Below, piece by piece: positions 33,907 to 45,014 of a stretch of DNA of 64,000 nucleotides; position 1 is the first letter of the stretch, and each line of letters opens with the position of its first letter. The stretch is from Apiosordaria backusii (lineage: Eukaryota > Ascomycota > Sordariomycetes > Sordariales > Lasiosphaeriaceae). Position numbers and translations under genes: made by a program. A model generated the notes under the pieces. The model had not been told where the DNA came from. It made no database searches and saw nothing but the letters and a program-made list of their open reading frames with translations. Location of the stretch: positions 372,001 to 436,000 of the forward strand of contig JAUKTV010000014.1 of the NCBI GenBank assembly GCA_030549205.1, given 5' to 3'.

Positions 33907-35331
33907 TCACCAGGGGCTTCTTCCGACTCTCTGAATTTCTATTATTCGTTCACAACACACCTTCAGCCGCCCTCTGACGCTCCTCTCGGCCAGAAACTTG
34001 TATCTTTCTGACTCTCGTAACTTGTTGGCAAACCACCACGTGAACTTTGATGGGTCGTCTGGGGTTGGCATGCTGCCGTCGTGTATGTTTTGCACGATGG
34101 CACTGCCAAAGGCGAAGGTTACGAGGTCTTTTGTCGAGGTATTGTCGAGTGGTCCCCTGATGTTGGCGGGGTCTATGTCAACCAGCCGGGATGGAGCGGT
34201 GGTGGTCGGGGTAGGGTTGGGGACTGTACCCTCGACGGTGCCGGTGGTAGTGGTGGTGGTGGTAGTGGTGGTGGCGGCGATGGTAGGCTCTGTAGTGACG
34301 GAAGTATTCAGGGCTATGTGACTCGACATCTGTTCCTGTTCTCTTCCCGTACTCAAGAGCTGAGGATTAGCAGTCTCCCTCGCTTCAAGAGCTTCCTCCT
34401 CCGCGATGCTGATATCCCCAAATGGCTCGATCTTAGCCATCAAGTACTCATCCACCACTCGCCTCTCCAAGATTTTGAACCGTCTCGTCCCAACGGCTGA
34501 AATGAAGTAGTTCCCATTGGGAAGTATTAGGTGGTGCACTATCCGAAGAACGGTCCCTATTTCCCTCGCTTGCTGGTTTCGGTCATACATAGCCATGCCA
34601 AACTCCCGATTTCCCTCCAAGGCTCGCTGCATCATAAGTCTGTACCGCGGCTCAAAAACGTGTAGCTGCATCGTCATTGACGGCAACGCCGTGGCACAGA
34701 CAAACACCGGGATTTCGGCTATGGGCGGTGGTGGTGGTTGGGTCTCCTTGCGGGCTTCGATTTCATCCGGCCAAAGGAGCAATATCAACTTTGAGAGAAC
34801 GCGGTTTCCTGGATATGGTGAGAGGAATGGCGTGCAATGTAACGTGAGCGGTTGGCGGCAGACGGGGCAGAAGCAATCTTCACTGATGCCGGTGATTGTT
34901 TGCAGACAGGGTCGGCAATATGTGTGGCCGCAGGGGGTGGTTACGGGTTCGTAGAAGAGCTCGAAGCATATTGGACAGTTGAACTCGGGCCTGAGGACTT
35001 TGCTGAGTCGGTCGCGGGCAGAATCGTCGCAGCTGGCCGAGGTCGGTTGGTGCTGGATTTCTTCATTGACGGCCTTCATAATGCTCGAGGAGACCACATC
35101 GGCACCACAATCCCCTACGGCATGGTCCTCACTGCACACTTCGCAGTGGTATGCCTTTCGCCGTTTTTCTAGCGCTGGGTAGGTGATACTATCCTCTGGT
35201 CGTTCATGCGGTTCTGGCAAGCAAGTCTTGCACAGTGATGTACCGCATGGGAAGATTCTGGGTTCGTGTAAGAGCTTGTTACATGAAGGGCATATGAGCT
35301 CCTTCACAGTATCCCAGGCCAAGGCAGCCAT
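33907..35331 (-). CDS. Double-RING, LON-substrate-binding-domain protein (LONRF-like E3 ligase)
   Basis: This single open frame gives 474 aa from MAALAWDTVKELICPSC. The first zinc-finger-like segment (CPSCNKLLHEPRIFPCG, then CKTCL and CEVC) is a RING that lies at residues about 14-66. A second, canonical C3HC4 RING lies at about 118-162 (CPICFELFYEPVTTPCGH, YCRPCL, CPVCRQPL). A LON N-terminal domain follows from about 205 (IPVFVCATALPSMTMQLHVF then EPRYRLMM). It is interrupted by a disordered Thr-rich insert with a run of ten Thr. The end (RLKVCCERIIEIQRVG) matches the family's last helix. The architecture is that of LONRF/CrgA-like ubiquitin ligases; in Mucor CrgA represses light responses, but the role here is unknown. 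The stop codon overlaps a perfect splice donor (see findings). Confidence 0.88.
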   Translation of the reverse strand: MAALAWDTVKELICPSCNKLLHEPRIFPCGTSLCKTCLPEPHERPEDSITYPALEKRRKAYHCEVCSEDHAVGDCGADVVSSSIMKAVNEEIQHQPTSASCDDSARDRLSKVLRPEFNCPICFELFYEPVTTPCGHTYCRPCLQTITGISEDCFCPVCRQPLTLHCTPFLSPYPGNRVLSKLILLLWPDEIEARKETQPPPPPIAEIPVFVCATALPSMTMQLHVFEPRYRLMMQRALEGNREFGMAMYDRNQQAREIGTVLRIVHHLILPNGNYFISAVGTRRFKILERRVVDEYLMAKIEPFGDISIAEEEALEARETANPQLLSTGREQEQMSSHIALNTSVTTEPTIAATTTTTTTTTTGTVEGTVPNPTPTTTAPSRLVDIDPANIRGPLDNTSTKDLVTFAFGSAIVQNIHDGSMPTPDDPSKFTWWFANKLRESERYKFLAERSVRGRLKVCCERIIEIQRVGRSPW

Positions 35332-36204
35332 ATTAGCTCTGTCTAGGAGGTCAGCTGTAGGACCACCATGTGTGTAAGATCTTTAAGAAGACCCATACCG
35401 AGTACCCTTGTGCTTGTGCTCGATTGACAACCGACAAGGTGGATTGCTGGAAAGAATGCTCGTATGAAAAGCTATGATGTGTATCGATGTTGAGTTGTAT
35501 GTACCAGTTGGTGACGATGGTGTGTCCGAATAGTCTGACGAGTCACGCAAGTCTACAGTGAGATTTCAACGCGCAATGATTGAAAGACGAGGTAATGTAA
35601 AGTACTTGTACAATGGTAAAATATAACCCGGATAGCGAACAGAAGCGAGGGAGACTGATGGTGTTTGGATTGCCGATTAAATGATAGCTATGTGAACCTG
35701 ATGTATGTACAAAGGGGTGGGGTTATCGAGGAGGTGGAAAACGCGATGGTCGGCGATGGTGGGGCGTTCTAACCATCAGTATTCTCGATTTCAATCAGCA
35801 CCTGTCATCAACCTCACAATCATGTCCAGATTCAAGCTCACTGAGCTTGTGGAAGAGGAACAACTGGTTGAGATTTTTATTACTTCAAGGATTTTTATCT
35901 CTTTCCTCACCAGAGTATAGTTAGCGTCAAGCAAACCCCTGATTTATATAAGGAAGACTTCTCGAATGATCATCTCTTCTACTGCGGCATGTATATCGGC
36001 TGTTTCAGCAGCAAATGTGAAGTAACATCCATCAAGATGGGCCGCAAGGATCAGGCTGGGGACGTACAGTTGGACCCGCGGCAACGGTACCCGGGGATTG
36101 AGAAGTTCATGCTCTGTATATAGTGTACAGTCGCTATGGGGGTATCATTCATTTGACGACTAACAAAACAAGGCAGCCACACCGGCTAGATGTAATCAAT
36201 ATAA
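35332..36204. promoter_or_regulatory. LON/RING promoter and THO1 3' flank
   Basis: These 873 bases lie between two genes on the same strand. The part nearest 35332 is the promoter of the LON/RING gene. I see no other feature. Confidence 0.45.
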
Positions 36205-38809
36205 TCACGATGTAGGCGCCGCATCGTCCATGGCCACATCACCACCATCCTCTCCCTTCTTTCCATCCGCTTCGCCTGACAGGTTTGGAGCCCCCGCCTC
36301 CGCTTTCTCTGCCCCAATTTCTGCCCCAAAGATGGCCGTCTCCAAGGCCCGATACTCCCCATCAACAACCGCTTCATAAAAACCCGAGGACGAGTTGGCA
36401 TGTTCTGTCGCCTCTGCCGCTGCCTTGACCGCTTGCTGCACTTGCTCCTCGGACAGACCACTCTCTTTGAGCTGGCCCTCCAGTATCTCAGCGGCAGGGG
36501 GCCGAATGAAGATGAATCTGGCATCGTAGCCGTTGTCTTTGACCTGCTGTGCACCCTATGAATCCAATGTCAGTCTCCACTCCAGGCCACAACTATAGAA
36601 CGTTCTTCAAGCTTACCTCGAACGTCATCTCCATCACGGCAACCCTGTCATTGTCGACAATTGCATCCACTACCTTCCTGCTTGTGCCGTGAATATCGTC
36701 GCCTTCCTCGCTGAACTCAAGAAACTGATCTCCATCTCGCATCATGTTGAAAGCTTGGGTATCGATAAAATGGAAATCCTTTCCGTTCACCTCGCCCTCC
36801 GTCGGCTTGCGCGTGACATGAACGGCTACTTTTGTGAATGTTTTTGGGTGGTGTGCATAGAGCTGCTTCGCAAGTCCTGCAGAAGTAGAGGAATGTTTCC
36901 CGGCATCAACAACCACGATCGGCCTCCGATCCTCGGGGAAGACGGTGTCGCCATTTGTAATTTCTTCGTCCTCTTCGGCTTTCTCAGCAGGTAGCTCTTC
37001 GAAGATGACATCGATTTTGTCGTCATCCTCGATCTTGTCAAAGGCAACCAATTTCGTCTTGCTCGCAATCCTCAATGCCCTCCAAGCCTTGCTGGCTTTG
37101 CCCTCGATCGCTGCCGTCTTGGACTCGCTATTTGTCGGCATTTCGATTTCGAAGTCGTCATCGGCTATACCCCTTTTGTAGCTCTCCAGAGCAGGAATTT
37201 TGTAGCGATGGCAGTCTTTGAGCTTCTTCATTGCTCTTTCTTCATCATCGTCGCCTAGAAAGTCGAGATTAAGGGAGCCCATGGGGGTGGCCCGTAGGCG
37301 CTTGGTGGTCGCGAGTTTACCGGCCTTGGTCCTGGCTGCGACAAAGAGGTCTGGCGAGAGCTGAGGCAGCTCGATTGAAGGACAATTCTCAATTTTCCAC
37401 CGGACCCAGTTTTTGTCTCTCGAGAGGACCGTTTCCACAAGTCGACAAAAGTGTGGTCCTTCTGGGCCAAGCTTGAGGTATGATTTAATGGATTCTTTCA
37501 TCTCCACAACCCACTTGATTTCATCTTCACCCAGTGTTTTCTCAGTGTACATGACCGACTTGTTTGGCGCCTTCACCGTGGCAAGCTTCTCTTTTGCTTT
37601 TGGTGAAAGAGCAAGCAAGAACTCCATGATAATGAGTGCTTGGATCAGGATGTTTCGCCGGAAAGTCAGATCACTGATTTCAAGCTTGAATAAATCCCGG
37701 CTGGTGAGATATTTGGGGTTGAAGTCACTAGAGAGAGTATCGCCACTGTCCTGTCGCTTTCGCTTGGAAGTGTGGTTGAGCTCCTCAACTGGCCGGTCTG
37801 GTCTCTCCTTGATGCGTGGTGGTTGCTCGAGTTTGATGCTCAGAAAAGTTGCCATGGTCGCCTCGAGCCCAGATTTGAACGAGGCAAAATGGCTGGGCTC
37901 GAAAAGAAGTTTTGGCTGGTTGAAGCTCTCTTGCAACGCCCAAAAGATTGGATATAAAACATCCGGGTCTAGGGCCTTCTTTTTCGCATCAACACCGTTG
38001 GACCTGCCTCTCCGAGATCCATCACCGGGCGTGCTGACATCTGTGTCTACATCCATTTTGTCCCCATCCCCGTCGACCTTTGCAGGAGTCTGGTCGAAGG
38101 TGGTGACGTTCTCCGTGTGATACTCTCCCCGCAAGTTAACCGAGCTTTTGTCTCCCAAAGGAAAACTTTGAAACATGAAAATCAGGACCCGACCGGAGAA
38201 TGCTGGGTCCAGCGCCCTGGACAAACGCCGTAGCAGCTCATTGCAGGTCCGAAGAATAACGAGCTGCTTTTGCTTAAAGTGCTTTGCAGTGATCCTTTCG
38301 CGGCGTGATTCGAGAAAGTCGAAAACCTTGCGGCAACCGGCCACCGTCTGACTGTCGAGTAATTCCTCCACAAGCCAGAGAAGAAGGGCGGGGTCACATA
38401 ACTCGCTGTCGGAGAGAATGGACAGAATGTCGAAAAGGTTCCAGACTTTGACGAACTCCGGGGAGTCAATTGATGCTCTTGACTATGTGGTGTGAGCATA
38501 CTTTTGAGGCCTGGGCTACGTGTCTTTGACCGGGCGACTCACCACCAAGTATTTGAATGTGTCGCGCACAGCGGTTTCGATGATGGCAAAACGCGCCGTC
38601 TTCGCATCGCTCGAGTCATCCGCAGTTGGTTCATCATCGTATATGTCGTTCATTCGGCCGTGGAGATCATCAAAGTTGGACTCAATGATCGGGGGTTCTA
38701 TCGACGACGTTCGCTTCACCGTTTCGGCGTGCTCCAAAAGCTGTTGAAGGAAAGCACCAGCTTTGGCGACAGCTGGTATGCCATGGCTGTCGATGATTGT
38801 CGCTGGCAT
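36205..38809 (-). CDS. hpr1: THO complex subunit 1 (Hpr1/THOC1) fused to a guanylate-kinase-like domain
   Basis: Hpr1/THOC1 is a core subunit of THO, which couples transcription to mRNP packaging and export and limits R-loops. Exons 38809-38543, 38482-36617 and 36555-36205 join in phase to 827 aa. Residues 1 to about 560 match the THOC1 family: FKYLV, PALLLWLVEELLDSQTVAGC, CNELLRRLSRALDPAFSGRV, DVLYPIFWALQESFNQPKLL, the basic RKRQDSGD patch and WKIENCPSIELP. From about residue 605 to 790 the protein changes to a guanylate-kinase fold: RRPIVVVDAGKHSSTSAGLA, then VTRKPTEGEVNGKDFHFID, FLEFSEEGDDIHGTSRKVVD, MEMTFEGAQQVKDNGYDARF and IFIRPPAAEILEGQL. The P-loop is lost and Asp of the DxQGAQ motif is changed, so kinase activity is unlikely. 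The last intron falls inside this domain, so the fusion is not a gene-prediction join. The C-terminus is acidic (GGDVAMDDAAP). Confidence 0.9.
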
Positions 38810-39290
38810 CTTGAAAATATCGTTGACTTGAGATGGTGACGGCAATGTTAGATTATGTATCCATGTGTGTTCCTGGCAATCGCGACGCTGGGGGGTGCGC
38901 TGGGGTCTCGGATCGAGGAAGAAGTTGATAATTGAGGTGCACAATCAATTTGGTCGCGGACCGGGCAAGGCTGATGGTTGTTGATGCAGATTGTCAGAAG
39001 GGACCAGGATGGAATCTGGAGGTGGGTCTTATCGGAGCACCCCAGTGGTTAGCGGCAGAAACAGCGGGGCATCGCTCAACGCCAACGGGTGACAGTGGGC
39101 TACAGTGAATGGCGCACGGTGGACAAGGCTGGGAACCCGGGCCAATTTGGAGAGGAGCTTGGAGCTGGTTGCCGCGTCCAGGTGGTCGCTATAATAAATA
39201 AATTTCCAGATTCATGCGGCCGCGCGACGCATCGACGACTTCCTGATCCTGCACGCCGCCCTGCTGTCCGCGACTCACCAGCAGCCCACG
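38810..39290. promoter_or_regulatory. Shared 481-base divergent promoter, THO1 / Aquarius
   Basis: Two nuclear RNA-processing genes start on either side of this short region and read away from each other. No frame of its own is credible. The region is a likely bidirectional promoter; no TATA box is obvious. Confidence 0.6.
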
Positions 39291-42200
39291 ATGCCTCCCG
39301 CCAAGAGAGTCAAGAGCAGCGCCAATTCCGGATCGAATGCCGCTTCGGGTCGCCCAACAGTCGAGGATCTGGAGGGCCAGAGCGAGTTTGCGACGCTTGC
39401 ACGGCAGCATTGGCTGCCAAGGAAACCAGCGGAGGTCAAGGTCAACAACGATGTGCTGAAGAGAGAGATATGGGACACTCTGGAAAAAGAGAATTTCCCC
39501 CTCAGATCACTTTTGGTTCTCGAGGGCTTGCAGACATTGGAAAGGTATGGTTGTTTTCCTGCTCTGGACTTGGTTATTCCATTATTCTAACAACACTTCG
39601 TATAGCTACTTGTGGCCTGGCTACAACGAGGACTCGTCCAACTATCATGTTCTTTTAATCATCCTAATAGTGAACGCGAAACGGAGGGAAAGACTAGACA
39701 CTTGGGGTGAGCTCTCCACCTGGTACATAAGACATGCTTCAAAATGCTAACCTTTGGATCGCATTAGATATATTCAGTGATCGACCCGCTGACTTCTCGG
39801 ACCTCTTTCGACGTGCGCTGTCTCTGACATTGGACAGCTCGCTGTCGTGGACAATCAAAACCCATGTGCTGCTTTTTATCATCCAGGCCTTCTCGAGTCT
39901 CGACTGCACCATTGTACGAAAAGAATGCGCCCCCCTTGTTTCCATTTCCATCTGGCACAACATTTCCACAGACGATAAGCGGGATGCCATACTCGACTCC
40001 AACATACAGTGGAGGAAGGCCTGGAGGGCGTCCGCAAAACGCTACGATGCGGCCGATGATGCTACCAAGGCTCGTTTACGTTTTGAACGGTCCTGGTTGT
40101 ACACCTCTGTCCTCAACTTCTTGAACCTTCTCTATACCGACAACGCCAAGCCAGATCAGGTTTTGTATTGCGAGCGTTTCGTCGAGTTTTTGACCGATTT
40201 GCAAAGTCAACTCCCAACAAGGCGCTATGTCAACACGCTCCTGCAGGATCTGCACGTCCTGCCGGCTTTGAGTCTATCGCCAATCTATAATGATGAGGCC
40301 AATGGCTTGTTGCGGGACCTCTGCAGGCTGTTTACCCACTACACATACTTCACAATCGATGAGCAGACGGGTGCTCAGCTTAGCAAGACGGAGGCGTATG
40401 ACAGACATTGTGGTGATCTTGCAAAGCTCCAGCGAACTGCGCTGAAACATTTCAAGGATAAACTGACCGTTTTGGCTCTGTCCAACTATGGTGCTATCGA
40501 CCAAAGAAGCGAGCTGGAGGGTCTTCTCACGGTGCTGACCAACGACGAGATCGAAACGCTCTGCAAGCTATTGGGGCTACGGACTACTTATCCGGAATCT
40601 GTCAAGGTGCCTGTTGAGCGCAGGTTCCTCCTGGAAGTATTGCTGTCGCAGTTTGAGCGGAGAAAGACGTTTCAAGAAGTGGCAAGTGAGTTGAGTCTGT
40701 TACCAACGGAAGAATCCCTCTTTGAGGTCGGACTCGGGAGAACCGAGCATTACGACGGATCTCATCCTCTTGCACTTCCAAAACTGAATCTACAATATCT
40801 CTCCGTGGGAGATTTCTTATGGAGATCTATGATATTGTATCGGTGCGAGTCGTTCTATGCCATTCGTCAGGATATCGAGAATGTCCTGTCAAGGCTAAAG
40901 CCGGAAGCAAAACGCTCAGGCGAGACGGTGTTTTCGGGCTTCTCCAAGATGGCGTTGACAATCACCAAGCCCACTATCCTCGAGGTCGTACCGCCTTTAG
41001 TTGGTGACGATAAACCATCGACAGTACGAGCCGAGGTCACGATCGACTTGAGAAGGCTTACACCGCATGTACGGCGTGAGTGGGAATCGCTGCGCTCAGA
41101 CGATGTGCTGTTTCTTCTCGCAGTGGATGCTTCAAGATCGAAGCTCGCTACCAACGGAGCAGGGTCAGTCACAGAAGCAGAGAAGCTTGGACTAGTGGCT
41201 GTCCGCTCCGCCGAGGTCATCCAGGTACTTGACGACAGAGGGCGAGCAATCCGCGATGCCCAAGCATACTTCGATGGCCACAATCGGAGCGATATCCGGA
41301 GGCTTCAGCTTCGTCTTGACGCGAAGGCGTTCAAAGACGACACCGAAGGCCAGCGGAATGTTTATGATGAGATCAACCTCCTTGTCCGAAGGAGCGGCCG
41401 AGAGAACAATTTCAAACCAGTGTTGGAGTCTATCCAAGATCTCACGCTGTCTGATGTCCCGCTCGCTCCTTGGCTGCATGAGGTCTTTTTGGGCTATGGC
41501 GACCCGGCTGGTGCCAACTATAAACAATTGCCAAACCGCCTGAAAAAGGTCAACTTCCGCGACACGTTCTTGGACTGGCAGCATCTTGTTGAAAGCTTGC
41601 CAGGCAAGATTGTCGAGCCTGACGATGATGTCTCTGGAAGTTTTGGCCCGCCATATGTTCTCGAGACTGTCGAAAAGCCAGCAGAGGAGGCTCCCTCAAA
41701 GCCTTCCAAGAAACGCAGACGTGATGCTGAGCCTGCCCTCATTGCTGAAATCGAAACCGTCAAAGTATCAACATACAAGCCACCAAATAATGGGCCCTAT
41801 CCCGTTGATGCGCCAAAACTTAACAGCGTTCGCTTCACGCCTGCCCAAATCGAGGCGATCATCTCAGGAACACAGCCAGGCCTCACAGTCATTGTTGGCC
41901 CACCCGGTACTGGCAAAACGGACGTGGCCACCCAGATCATCAACAACATTTACCACAACTTCCCAGAACAGAAGACGCTGCTTATCGCACACAGTAACCA
42001 GGCACTGAACCAGCTATTCGCTAAGATTGTCGCGTTGGACATTGACGAACGTCATCTTCTTCGGCTGGGCCATGGTGAGGAAGAGCTCGAGACCGAAGGC
42101 AGCTTCAGCAAGCACGGGCGTGTAGAATCTTTCCTGGAGAACCGACAGCGCTTCCTGTACGAAGTGAATCGCCTCGCTGCGAGCATTGGTGCACCGGGTG

Positions 42201-43834
42201 CTCACGGGAGCTCTGCGGAAACGGCTGGTTATTTCAACTCTGTTTATGTCGAACCGGCTTGGGCCAAGTTCAACGAGGTAGTCAAGGCTGAAGATGCCAC
42301 CCCAGAAGACATTGTCACGGTATTCCCGTTCCACGGCTACTTTGCAGACGCCCCCCAGCCGCTATTTCCGCCAGGCGCAGATCGTGAGACTGTCTTGGAA
42401 ATTGCCAATGGGTGCTACCGGCACATTTCCAAGATCTTCTCTGAACTTGCAGATGTTCTGCCTTTCGAGATCTTGCGCAGAGACAAGGACAAAGCCAACT
42501 ATCTGCTTACCAACGAGGCCAGGATCATTGCCATGACTTCGACCCACGCTGCCATGAAGCGCGGCGAGATTGCGGCTCTTGGTTTCCAGTACGACAATGT
42601 CATTATGGAAGAAGCCGCCCAGATTACCGAAATTGAGAACTTCATCCCGCTGGCTCTACAGAAGCCAAAAGACGGTCAACTGGCGCTTCAGAGAGTCGTC
42701 CTATGTGGTGACCATTACCAAAACTCACCCGTTATCCAAGGCCTTGCCTTCCGCCACTACGCCAACCTCGAGCAATCCCTCTTCTCCCGCTTGGTCCGTC
42801 TCGGTGTTCCAACGATCAACCTCGACCAGCAAGGTCGCGCCCGGCCATCCATTTCGAGTTTGTATAAATGGCGGTATCCCCAACTCGGTGACCTTCCACA
42901 TACCCGAACAGAAAAGGAATTCACCACCGCCAACGCTGGCTTCAAGTACGATTACCAATTCATCAACGTTCCCGACTACAAAGGCAAGGGCGAGACGGAG
43001 CCGACCCCACATTTCATCCAGAATCTGGGCGAGGCTGAATATGCGGTGGCTATCTATCAGTACATGCGTCTGCTAGGTTACCCAGCTTCCAAGATCAGCA
43101 TACTCGCTACGTATGCCGGCCAGAAAGCCCTTATCAAGGACGTGCTGGCACACCGGTGTGCGAAGAATCCCATTTTTGGGCTGCCGAGGATCGTCACGAC
43201 GGTGGATAAGTATCAGGGAGAGCAGAATGATTGTGAGTTTTACGTCCCTGCTGCTTCCGTGGTTCTTGCCTGCGTTGCTAACCATGCCTGAATAACAATA
43301 GACATCATTCTCTCCTTGACTCGCACGTCCCGTGTCGGCTACCTACGGGATATCCGCCGCCTGACCGTGGCCCTTTCTCGCGCGCGGTTGGGTCTGTATA
43401 TCCTCGGCCGCCGTGAAGTATTTGAAGCGTGCTACGAACTGAGAGAGGCATTTGAGCTGCTCCTCAAACGGCCGGACCAGTTGACCCTGGTAACCGGGGA
43501 GTTGTGGCCTTCAGAGCGGCCGCTGGTTGTTGACCATCAAGAGAGCGACGGCAGCACAGACACGACGATAACAACGGCAGTGCTGGGTGAGGCGGTAATG
43601 CAAGGGGTGGAGCACTTGGGGCAGTATGTCTATGAGATGACGAAGACCAAGGTTGAGGAGTTGAAGCTGTTACCCCAGGTCCCTGCTCCTGCTGTTGATG
43701 TTGAGATTCGGGATGCACTGGAGGACACGGGTCTTGAGGGCGAGGAAGCTGACGGTGTGGAAGGGGAAGAGGGAGCGGAAGAGGAGGAAGAGGAGGGGAG
43801 GAGGGTGGAGGGGTTTGAGGTTGAGGAGGATTAA
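39291..43834 (+). CDS. aqr: Aquarius/Cwf11-like intron-binding RNA helicase (SF1, Upf1-like)
   Basis: Aquarius (IBP160, fission yeast Cwf11) is a spliceosome helicase that binds introns upstream of the branch site; in humans it also resolves R-loops. Exons 39291-39544, 39606-39706, 39768-43232 and 43302-43834 join to 1450 aa. The N-terminal armadillo-like region begins MPPAKRVKSS and includes FATLARQHWLP and YLWPGYNED. The helicase core has motif I GPPGTGKT (about residue 829), motif Ia TLLIAHSNQALNQLF, motif II MEEAAQITEIENF (about 1065), motif III VVLCGDHYQNSPVIQG, motif IV-like LDQQGRARPSI, motif V TTVDKYQGEQND and motif VI LTVALSRARLGLYILG. The last splice rebuilds the Tyr of QGEQNDY. The C-terminus is acidic. 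Length and motif order match the family fully. Confidence 0.96.
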
Positions 43835-44527
43835 GACTATAAAGTACTTTGTGGAGGGTCAATACAGACAGACAGGCCGTGAGAAAGTGTATTGGGAGCT
43901 TTTATGTACATAAATTCCTGGCTTTTACAGGCTCTCGCTTTTTGACTATATGTCCTCAAAAGACAAAAGGAGGTGAAGGTTTTCCTGTTTTGTCATTATA
44001 CACCTTTACCGTGCCCTACTCGACCCCAAAGCCTCCGCACTTCTCCTACCGGCACGTGTAGAAACTTTGATCTTCTCTCATCTTCTCAGACAATCTTGTG
44101 GCTGACTGGAGGCTTTACTTCATCATATGGTTTGGCTCACATACTACATTCAAGAATAGATTTGGTAAGTTCAAACGGCTTGAGCCTCACCGCACGTCAC
44201 GAGTTCACAAACTGATAGGCATCAATCACATGCTATTCAACTAAAAAAAAATCAAGTCTTGTTAGTGGCTTCGAGCTTTTTTTTTTTTTTTCAGTGTCGT
44301 CATCGTGCAGCTTACCCTTCCAGATATCCTTGCTTTATGTCGTAGGATCTTCAAACTGTTGGCTATTTATGTGAGTTGGAGTGTACATACATAGCCCCTT
44401 TATAACCCCTTATTTGTGCAAAAGAGGCCAAAAAGATGTTTTGAGGGAATGGGGATTGGGAAGGGGGGAAAACATCAAAAAGGATCTCAACTCCACTTAA
44501 ACCGTGGAATTGCAACATGTGCAAGTA
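43835..44527. other. Aquarius 3' flank to first tRNA-Trp
   Basis: This intergenic stretch has an A9 run near 44243 and a T-rich run (44277-44291). It also carries the probable Pol III terminator of the minus-strand tRNA: a T5 run on that strand at about 44481-44485. I see no coding frame. Confidence 0.5.
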
Positions 44528-44599
44528 TGACCCCGACCCGATTTGAACGGATAACCTTTCGATCTGGAGTCGAACGCGCTACCGTTGCGCCACGAGGCC
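44528..44599 (-). tRNA. tRNA-Trp (CCA)
   Basis: This is a 72-nt cloverleaf on the minus strand with acceptor GGCCTCG paired to CGGGGTC plus discriminator A. The anticodon stem TTCGA/TCGAA closes the loop CTCCAGA, whose anticodon CCA reads UGG (Trp). The T arm has TTCAAAT in the loop. Internal Pol III promoters are the A box (TGGCGCAACGG) and B box (CGTTCAAATCG). There is no intron. Confidence 0.95.
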
Positions 44600-44942
44600 T
44601 GCTTGTTGAGGTTGATTGATTGACGGAGTTGTGGGGGAGATTGTGGGCTCAAGGGAAGGGAAGGGGATTGAGTTGGTTAGGGGGTGACGATGGGGGCGCT
44701 GTTCGGACATGGAGTTGACAATGGAGTGCTGAGGTGGGAGTGTGAATCAGCGAGGCCCTCGAGGGGGTCTAAAGTATGGAGGGGGGGTTTCGCTGTGTTG
44801 CCAAAGGTGGGTGGGTAGAAGGAGTTTGGAATCTTGGGGCTCAGGAAGTGTCTTGTAAGATGTTTGCGCCAGCAACCTACCGAGCAACCTGCTGGATGAG
44901 CAGCCGTGATGGTGGCTAAATGTGAAGCGGACCTTCAACAAA
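44600..44942. other. Spacer between the two tRNA-Trp genes
   Basis: This 343-nt G-rich spacer contains no gene. The tRNA 5' ends face it from both sides. Confidence 0.6.
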
Positions 44943-45014
44943 GGCCTCGTGGCGCAACGGTAGCGCGTTCGACTCCAGATCGAAAGGTTATCCGTTCAAA
45001 TCGGGTCGGGGTCA
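44943..45014 (+). tRNA. tRNA-Trp (CCA), identical to the minus-strand copy
   Basis: All 72 bases are identical to the gene at 44528-44599, in the opposite orientation. The anticodon is CCA and there is no intron. A T4 stretch at about 45024-45027 is the likely Pol III terminator. Confidence 0.95.

Noticed and set aside
36593..38371. THO1 as a single exon with its own ATG at 38371 and stop at 36593
   Set aside because: Splicing at clear GT-AG sites on both ends restores the conserved N-terminus (MPATIIDS, FKYLV) and the rest of the guanylate-kinase-like domain.
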